In this document: in pieces, positions 58,502-64,000 of the stretch
How the letters are laid out: every line of letters begins with the position of its first letter
Position numbering within the stretch: the stretch's first letter is position 1
DNA from: an uncultured Saprospiraceae bacterium
GTDB taxonomy: Bacteria; Bacteroidota; Bacteroidia; Chitinophagales; Saprospiraceae
DNA: 64,000 nt
Direction of reading: 5' to 3'
NCBI GenBank assembly: GCA_943788055.1
Contig: CALSOU010000009.1
Coordinates: 1 to 64,000, forward strand
Notes under the pieces: model-generated
Databases searched by the model: none
Told to the model about the DNA's origin: nothing
The model's input: the letters and a program-made list of their open reading frames with translations, nothing else
Position numbers and translations under genes: made by a program

Positions 58502-59854
58502 TTACTCATCTTCTTCATCCTCTTCCTCTTTAATCTTGACTCTCTCTCCTTTTTTCAATTCCTTGCTCAATGTGGAATAAGGTCCCGTAACGACCAATTC
58601 GCCACTTTCCACTCCCGAGAGAACATGAATATTCGTATCATCTTGAATACCCGTTTTAACCTCCCGTCTTTCAACAGTATCAGCTTGGATCACAAACACT
58701 ATTTCCTTCACAACATCTTCTCCAGCCACTTCTTCTTCTCGAGCTGTAACAGCTTGAATCGGAACAGTGAGTACATCGGCAACTCGATTTGTATAAATAT
58801 CCACAGAAGCAGACATTCCTGGTCTAAAAGGATAATCCGTTTTATTTCGGACTATTGCATTGTAAGAGCTTGGATCGATTCTGATCTTTACAATGAAGTT
58901 GGTAACTTGAGTCGAGCTCAAAAGGGCCGCTTGACTTGCTCCTGTAGCTGCATTTGAAGCTGTATTGGCTATTTCTGTGACTGTACCTTTAAATACTTTA
59001 TCCAAATATGCGTCAACTTCGATATCGACGGTATCACCTTCTTGGACCTTCAAAATATTATTTTCACTAATTTCTACTTGGACTTCCATTGCATTCAAAT
59101 TAGCAATGCGCATCATTTCTGTTCCAGCCATTTGAATTGTACCTACCACACGCTCACCTTGTTCAACATTCAACAGTGAAATCACTCCACTTACAGGAGC
59201 CTTTATGGTTGTTCTACTCAGACTTGTCTGTAACTCTCGAAGTGAAGCCTCGGATGACTTGATTGTAAATTCAGCGGCCTTCGCAGACTCTTTGGAAGAT
59301 TCAATATTTGAATTTGCAGCTCGGACATTTGCTTCTAGAGCGTTGAGATTGGATAGTGAATTATCGAAGTCAGCTTGTGAAATGACACCACTTGTCAAAA
59401 GTTCCTTATTTCGCTCATGGATTACTCTAGCATTTTCAAGTTGCGCATAAATCTGTTCGCGTTGTGCCGTTGTCGACGCTAGCTGAGCTTTAGCAATTGA
59501 TCTTTGTGCTTTAGCATTATTCAAACTAGCCTTTCCTCTTTCAACTGCAGAAATATAAGTTTCAGGATCAATCTTCGCAAGTACTTGACCCGCCTGTACA
59601 CTGTCGCCTTCTACCACATATAACTCAACAATTTCACCTGAAACATCGGACGAAATCTTTACTTCTTTTTCAGGGAAGATCTTACCATTTCCTGTTACCA
59701 CCTCATTTATCGACGTGACTTTCGATTCTTCTGCTGTGACTTCTATATCCTCCTTGATCTGTGACTTTATCACAGAAAACGCCACCACTGCGGCTACTAA
59801 GCCAAGGATAACAAGCCATATCCATTTTTTTGATTTTTTCTTTTTCTTTGTCAT
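58502..59854 (-). CDS. HlyD/RND-type periplasmic adaptor subunit
   Basis: A 450-residue membrane fusion protein. An N-terminal anchor (about 9-30), a biotinyl-lipoyl-like half (SSDVSGEIVELYVVEGDSVQAGQVLAKIDPETY, about 66-98), a long alpha-helical hairpin (about 100-215), the second lipoyl half (TIKAPVSGVISLLNVEQGERV) and a beta-barrel domain. It bridges an inner-membrane pump to TolC. The tail is strongly acidic (KKGERVKIKEEEDEEDE). It starts 11 bp after the TolC gene. The pump (MacB-like or RND) that should follow is absent. Confidence 0.92.
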   Translation of the reverse strand: MTKKKKKSKKWIWLVILGLVAAVVAFSVIKSQIKEDIEVTAEESKVTSINEVVTGNGKIFPEKEVKISSDVSGEIVELYVVEGDSVQAGQVLAKIDPETYISAVERGKASLNNAKAQRSIAKAQLASTTAQREQIYAQLENARVIHERNKELLTSGVISQADFDNSLSNLNALEANVRAANSNIESSKESAKAAEFTIKSSEASLRELQTSLSRTTIKAPVSGVISLLNVEQGERVVGTIQMAGTEMMRIANLNAMEVQVEISENNILKVQEGDTVDIEVDAYLDKVFKGTVTEIANTASNAATGASQAALLSSTQVTNFIVKIRIDPSSYNAIVRNKTDYPFRPGMSASVDIYTNRVADVLTVPIQAVTAREEEVAGEDVVKEIVFVIQADTVERREVKTGIQDDTNIHVLSGVESGELVVTGPYSTLSKELKKGERVKIKEEEDEEDE

Positions 59855-59865
59855 AGTTAGTTGGA

Positions 59866-61281
59866 TCAGAATTGAAGCTTTTTCCCCATGTAGAGGTCAA
59901 TAATTTTCATTTTGAAGATATAATCATACTTAGCTAACAAGCTTTGTAACTGTGCATTATTGTACTGATCAGCTGCGATATTGAGCTGAAAACTATTTAC
60001 ATTTCCTTGATCAAAAGATAACTGCAAATTTTCAAGTGATTGCTTGGAAGCTTCTACACTTGCTTGAGCAGCATCATATTGTACTTTTGAATTTCTAGCA
60101 TCAACGATAGCTTGTTCTATTTGCTGTCTGAATAAATCGCGATTATTTTTATCCGTAAGAATAGCATTCTCTTTTGCGATTTGCGCTCGTCTAATGCTAG
60201 CTTTATTTCTATAATTCGTATAAATGGGAACTGTTAAGCTCAAACCATAGCCATAGGTTACATTATCAATCATTTGACTGCCGTAAGCTTTGTCTTCAAC
60301 TTGAGGAACTGTCTGTTTGAACCCAACGTCAGTTTCCACATCGTTAATTATAATGGGCTGAGTTACAACAACCTCCTCTTCACCTACAACCTCTTTGCCT
60401 AGAGAGGAGTAATTCGTACCTACACTACCACCTAGACCTAAGGAAGGTAGCATTGAGGCTTTCGCTATTTCTTCGTCCAGTCCAGCCAAATCAACTTGTA
60501 ATGCACTATTCTTCAGACTTGGTTGAAGCGCTGCAGCTACTCGATACACTTCCTCAGATGACATTTGGAAAGGATCCTCTAAAGCCGCTAAAACAATCTC
60601 AGGAATTACCAATTCAAATGTTTCATCCGATGGAATTCTCATTGACTGATTAAGGCTTAATCGAGCAAGTTCAAGATTACCTTTAGCTGTAACTAAGCTT
60701 TGCTCATTTGCCGCTAATGTAGCCTTGAGTTCATAGATATCATTTTTTGGGCGTAAGCCTCCAGCAATCAATCGTTCCAATTGGTCAATCTGCCGTCTAG
60801 TTATATTGGTACGCGTCTCTTCTACATTTAAATTCTCCTGTGCAAAAAGTACATTCAAATATGCGTTTGCCACTTGAAGTGCAATGACTTGTTTAACATC
60901 GTCTTGTTGCAATCTGGCAGCATCTCCACTCATTAGAGCACGCTTAATATTCTTCCTCACAATTCCTCCATTGTAAAGTAAGACGTTGCTATTCAGACTG
61001 TAATTATTTGTAAAGAAGGAGTTTGCTGCAAACTGATTATTGGTGGGATCGACAGATCGTCCAGATAAACTTAAACTTGAACCAGCGCTCAAGTTAGGAA
61101 ACCTTTGGTTACGCGCTTGAATCAGATCAACCTCGGCCAAGGAGCCATTCAATTGGGTTTGTCGAACTTGAATATTATTCTCCCAAGCAGTCTGAATACA
61201 GGATTCCAAATTACGAACCTGTGCTTGCAATTGCATCAGACAGCAGACAGTCAAAAATGCAGTGAATAGAATAGATTTCAT
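59866..61281 (-). CDS. TolC family outer membrane channel
   Basis: A 471-residue TolC-type protein with signal peptide (about 1-20, ending LMQLQAQ) and two repeated halves of the outer membrane efflux domain. Seen: AWENNIQVRQTQLNGSLAEVDLIQARNQRFP (about 32-62), RSVDPTNNQFAANSFF, VALQVANAYLNVLFAQENL, and in the second half LSLTVPIYTNYRNKASIRRAQI and ARNSKVQYDAAQASVEASKQSL. Forms the outer-membrane exit duct for the adaptor encoded next. Confidence 0.93.
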   Translation of the reverse strand: MKSILFTAFLTVCCLMQLQAQVRNLESCIQTAWENNIQVRQTQLNGSLAEVDLIQARNQRFPNLSAGSSLSLSGRSVDPTNNQFAANSFFTNNYSLNSNVLLYNGGIVRKNIKRALMSGDAARLQQDDVKQVIALQVANAYLNVLFAQENLNVEETRTNITRRQIDQLERLIAGGLRPKNDIYELKATLAANEQSLVTAKGNLELARLSLNQSMRIPSDETFELVIPEIVLAALEDPFQMSSEEVYRVAAALQPSLKNSALQVDLAGLDEEIAKASMLPSLGLGGSVGTNYSSLGKEVVGEEEVVVTQPIIINDVETDVGFKQTVPQVEDKAYGSQMIDNVTYGYGLSLTVPIYTNYRNKASIRRAQIAKENAILTDKNNRDLFRQQIEQAIVDARNSKVQYDAAQASVEASKQSLENLQLSFDQGNVNSFQLNIAADQYNNAQLQSLLAKYDYIFKMKIIDLYMGKKLQF

Positions 61282-61440
61282 TCGGATCTTTTTGCATTTG
61301 TAGTATTATACCACAAACAATTTAGTACAAAAGACATTATTCTTCACAAGGAAGAACTGGTCATCGCAGCACCAATATTGCAAATAAGAAGATAAGTATC
61401 AATTCTTTTCTATGAAGAATTGACAATATCGGATGAAGGA

Positions 61441-62715
61441 CTAGAATCTTGAATTTTGGTGGTAGATTATGTGCCCTACCAATTGGTCATAATCTGTCCC
61501 AACAGGTCGATAATAGCAGAAAAAATAATATTCATTTTCAGTTTCAAAACTACTACCTTCCAAAACAGTGATATCAAGATCCTTTTCACCAGTATCGACG
61601 GCATACATATAATTGTAAAAACCCTGTTTGAGCGGTACCTCCAAGTTGTAGACACCTTGATTTGGAATGTATTCCATCAAAAAACGTGGGTCTCTCTTAA
61701 AATCATTGAATTCTCCTACCAGATAAACATCACCATTTACTGGAAAATCAGATTTTAGGGTAAAAATCACATCAGGGTATTCGGAGCTAATCTTTGCGTT
61801 GGAACGCGGCAAATCAAAATTTCTGAGAATAAAGGCTCCGTTACTTTCCTTGGTTGAAAAATGACTCTTTTCTTCCCTCCTTTTATCCAAGTCAAGCAGC
61901 ACTGTAGCTCGAGTTCTTGATATCTCAATTGTATTGACATTTTCTCCCGGCTGCAAAACCGTGCGTAGATCAAAAAACCGATATTCCTTGTAGCCTGGAA
62001 ATATAACTTGCTCCATGGGATTAAAAATAACGTACTTTCCTTGGATAAAACTAGGTTGCATAAAAGGTGTCAAGCGTTCATTGAGACGATTCTGAAATGC
62101 TTGAACATAAAGCTCTTGCATAGGATTTCTGATATTCATCTCCTCGATATTTAAACGAACATTGTAAGCTTGGTGTGTATTGAATGTCCCTGCCCCGAAA
62201 GGTCTAGTATTTTCCACAAGTATCGGTAGAGTATTGTCAACCACGTAAAATCGACGGGTGATAACTATACTCCCTTCATCATCGTAAACAACCAAAATGT
62301 AGTTTCCACTCCAACGAAGTTGAATGTCTTGATTTGGAAAGACAAATTCATAATTTACGTAATCCCTTACCGTATTGACAGAAGCTGCAAACCTTTCAAT
62401 TTGTAATTCCTCTGGACCTTCCAAGTAATCTGAAACCTCTATGTTTTTAGTAAAATTCCAGTTCTTATCACAGTGTTTTATCGTATAATAATAATCAATA
62501 AATTCGCCGAAATGATCATCAAAAGTGCACACCAACCTGCCACTTCCAAGATTTAAAACTGGCATTGTAATTTCACTCTCAGTGTTATAAAAACGAACTC
62601 CCTGAATATAATCTGCATGGATTGAATCAACGATTGACATATCGTCTAGTTCAGGCTGAGCATTAATTGAAGGGCTCAAGGCCCAAAAGAGCATGAAGAA
62701 AACAAATATTCGCAT
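61441..62715 (-). CDS. Type IX secretion system plug protein (DUF5103)
   Basis: A 424-residue secreted protein with signal peptide (about 1-19). The body matches DUF5103, now known as the T9SS plug protein that closes the SprA channel on the periplasmic side: VRFYNTESEITMPVLNLGSGRLVCTFDDHFGEFIDYYYTIKHCDKNW (about 39-85), GNYILVVYDDEG, a middle beta domain with VYLVGEFNDFKRDPRFLM (about 335-352), and a C-terminal domain. It supports the T9SS cargo proteins elsewhere in the window. The hairpin motif copy 62672-62689 lies in its signal-peptide region. Single gene. Confidence 0.9.
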   Translation of the reverse strand: MRIFVFFMLFWALSPSINAQPELDDMSIVDSIHADYIQGVRFYNTESEITMPVLNLGSGRLVCTFDDHFGEFIDYYYTIKHCDKNWNFTKNIEVSDYLEGPEELQIERFAASVNTVRDYVNYEFVFPNQDIQLRWSGNYILVVYDDEGSIVITRRFYVVDNTLPILVENTRPFGAGTFNTHQAYNVRLNIEEMNIRNPMQELYVQAFQNRLNERLTPFMQPSFIQGKYVIFNPMEQVIFPGYKEYRFFDLRTVLQPGENVNTIEISRTRATVLLDLDKRREEKSHFSTKESNGAFILRNFDLPRSNAKISSEYPDVIFTLKSDFPVNGDVYLVGEFNDFKRDPRFLMEYIPNQGVYNLEVPLKQGFYNYMYAVDTGEKDLDITVLEGSSFETENEYYFFCYYRPVGTDYDQLVGHIIYHQNSRF

Positions 62716-62879
62716 ACTTTTGAAATCGGATGTTTATTAGTGAATTTAAACTTAGTACCCTACTTGTATGAACGATCAAAGGTACTGAAAAGTGTCTGAA
62801 AGTATTAATCCGTCTTTTGGCACAAGCCTAACGACTACCAACTCTACAAATTAAGAGAGTTGTATTGGCTACCGAAACG

Positions 62880-63356
62880 CTATGCGAAAAGTACTTCCAT
62901 TAATTTAAATCGATTTAGAGGCCGTTCATACTGCCTATCATTGTATGGCGTTACTAGCAACCTTAATTCATTTTTCTTATTCACAATTTTGATTGTACCA
63001 AACAATTGAATTCCTGACACTCTATTTCTTACCGAAGCCTGCAGAGTATAATCATCTGCGGCCGAGCTATTAAGTTGATATCCATATATTTTCAATTGAT
63101 CAATAAGATAAGTAATAAGATGTTCTACGTCCTTCTCATTCAGTGCCTTTTCTGTCAATAAAATTATAGCATAATTATGATCCAATTCAACTGTTTCAAC
63201 GATCTTTGGAACGTTCTTTTCGTCATCTGTGAAAGCCTCTCTGAGTCTCTCAAAGTATTGTTGAATAAACTCCTGTTTATGCCATATCTCTTTTTGCATC
63301 ATTGTCTTACTTGTTTCATTAGGAAGAACAGAGGCTGAAGCAAAAGTGTTTATCAT
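62880..63356 (-). CDS. Hypothetical protein
   Basis: A 158-residue protein; the ATG at 63354-63356 or the internal ATG pair at about residues 19-20 (MMQKEIWHK) could be the start, and the latter looks more natural. Composition is soluble alpha/beta. Blocks such as VETVELDHNYAIILLTEKAL and YTLQASVRNRVSGIQLFGTI are not assigned to any family I know. It lies upstream of the pyruvate kinase gene on the opposite strand. Confidence 0.5.
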   Translation of the reverse strand: MINTFASASVLPNETSKTMMQKEIWHKQEFIQQYFERLREAFTDDEKNVPKIVETVELDHNYAIILLTEKALNEKDVEHLITYLIDQLKIYGYQLNSSAADDYTLQASVRNRVSGIQLFGTIKIVNKKNELRLLVTPYNDRQYERPLNRFKLMEVLFA

Positions 63357-63582
63357 TTTGCTCGCAGCACGAAACCCTTTAAGGTCTTAAATTTCAACAT
63401 GTTTACAGAACAATAATCTTAAGAGGTCAGATCAAATAACATATTTTCGTTACTTTGTGGCAAATCGACACAAACTATACTTTTCACTATTCTAGTGCTA
63501 CCTGAATTAGATATTTTAAAATTCTAAAGGTTGTTGTAGAATAGTGAGCACAGTTGAATACAAATAAAATCAAACAAATCAT

Positions 63583-64000
63583 ATGAAAATTAATGACGCT
63601 CAAAACACGAAAATCGTGGCTACAGTGGGTCCTGCGTCTAGCGACAGAGAAACCCTCAAAAACCTGATTATTACCGGAGTTGATGTATTTAGATTAAACT
63701 TCTCCCATGGAGAGCATGCACAAAAAGCAGAAATCATTCAGACTGTTTTGGAGCTCAATAAAGAGCTCAAAGTTCATACTGGTATACTAGCAGATCTTCA
63801 AGGACCAAAAATCCGAATTGGAGAAATGGAAGGAGATGGCCTGAAACTTAAGAAGGGAGACAGAATCAATCTAGTCAATGAACCATGTATTGGAAACGCG
63901 GAGAGAATCTACATGAGTTATGATGACTTCCCAAAGGATGTCAATGAAGGAGAGCACATTTTGGTTGACGATGGAACGCTACAATTCACGGTGATTTCCA
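63583..64000 (+). CDS. pyk: Pyruvate kinase, N-terminal part (truncated by window edge)
   Basis: The ATG at 63583 opens a frame that runs off the window at 139 codons. It reads NTKIVATVGPASSDRETLKN, DVFRLNFSHGEHAQK and ADLQGPKIRIGE, the classic N-terminal motifs of pyruvate kinase (the RxNxSH segment binds K+ and phosphate). It catalyses PEP plus ADP to pyruvate plus ATP, the last step of glycolysis. The upstream 226 bp hold no other gene. Confidence 0.96.
   Translation, partial: MKINDAQNTKIVATVGPASSDRETLKNLIITGVDVFRLNFSHGEHAQKAEIIQTVLELNKELKVHTGILADLQGPKIRIGEMEGDGLKLKKGDRINLVNEPCIGNAERIYMSYDDFPKDVNEGEHILVDDGTLQFTVIS

Noticed and set aside
1-64000. CRISPR arrays, prophage, IS transposases or integrases
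   Set aside because: No regularly spaced repeats, transposase or integrase motifs were found.

Overview
This window looks like chromosomal DNA of an AT-rich member of the phylum Bacteroidota. The evidence is a type IX secretion (T9SS) plug protein, a secreted metalloprotease with a T9SS C-terminal sorting domain, SprB-like repeats, promoters of the Bacteroidota form (TAnnTTTG at -7), a MenF-type isochorismate synthase, and family choices typical of the phylum: eukaryote-type GlyRS, short-LID adenylate kinase, Obg without a C-terminal OCT domain, and the DUF2480 and TIGR02757 families. A Saprospirales-like lineage is possible, but I cannot prove it from sequence alone. No rRNA, tRNA, CRISPR array, phage or classical IS transposase was seen.

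Layout. 0-1.6 kb: end of an EamA transporter, a SET-domain protein and a TIGR02757 protein. 1.7-6.3 kb: the rimP-nusA-infB operon on the minus strand, with nusA frameshifted and a terminator-like hairpin squeezed between the rimP promoter and its start. 6.6-8.4 kb: three broken genes (DUF2480, scpB, ECF sigma). 8.4-14.5 kb: two peptide-type ABC permeases, glycyl-tRNA synthetase and a YidE/AspT-type transporter. 14.6-22 kb: an unidentified remnant, smpB, a DPP-IV-like peptidase, a broken DJ-1/PfpI lipoprotein, a GbsR/MarR regulator with a candidate operator, and an M1 aminopeptidase. 22-29.9 kb: membrane pyrophosphatase, two broken genes (endonuclease/phosphatase family and MFS drug transporter), uvrB and isochorismate synthase. 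30.2-38.7 kb: GT90 glycosyltransferase, PBP1A, aroB, a monooxygenase-fold protein and SAM hydroxide adenosyltransferase on the minus strand, then phoH and aroA on the plus strand. 38.6-39.2 kb: a GIY-YIG nuclease gene bracketed by two copies of a REP-like palindromic element. 39.9-49.7 kb: ligase-associated helicase, the 1,625-residue T9SS protease, ahcY and a broken T9SS cargo gene. 49.7-55.5 kb: tadA, truA, glyA, obgE, adk, a PNPOx-like protein and an SDR. 55.8-63.4 kb: MlaE/MlaF, a TIGR04282 protein, an efflux adaptor with TolC, and the T9SS plug. 63.6 kb to the end: start of pyruvate kinase.

How it fits together. Most intact genes are housekeeping: translation (infB, glyS, smpB, truA, tadA), DNA repair (uvrB, Lhr-like helicase), cell wall (PBP1A), the shikimate and menaquinone branch (aroB, aroA, menF), one-carbon and methyl metabolism (glyA, ahcY), and envelope transport and secretion. 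About ten genes are broken by single-base indels and in-frame stops. This suggests ongoing gene loss, but some breaks lie in homopolymers (including the one in nusA), so sequencing error must be excluded. The most interesting signals are non-coding: the GIY-YIG/REP-like cassette, a hairpin motif (GGGCTTnnGCCCAAAAG) scattered about 15 times inside and between genes, and the rimP leader hairpin.
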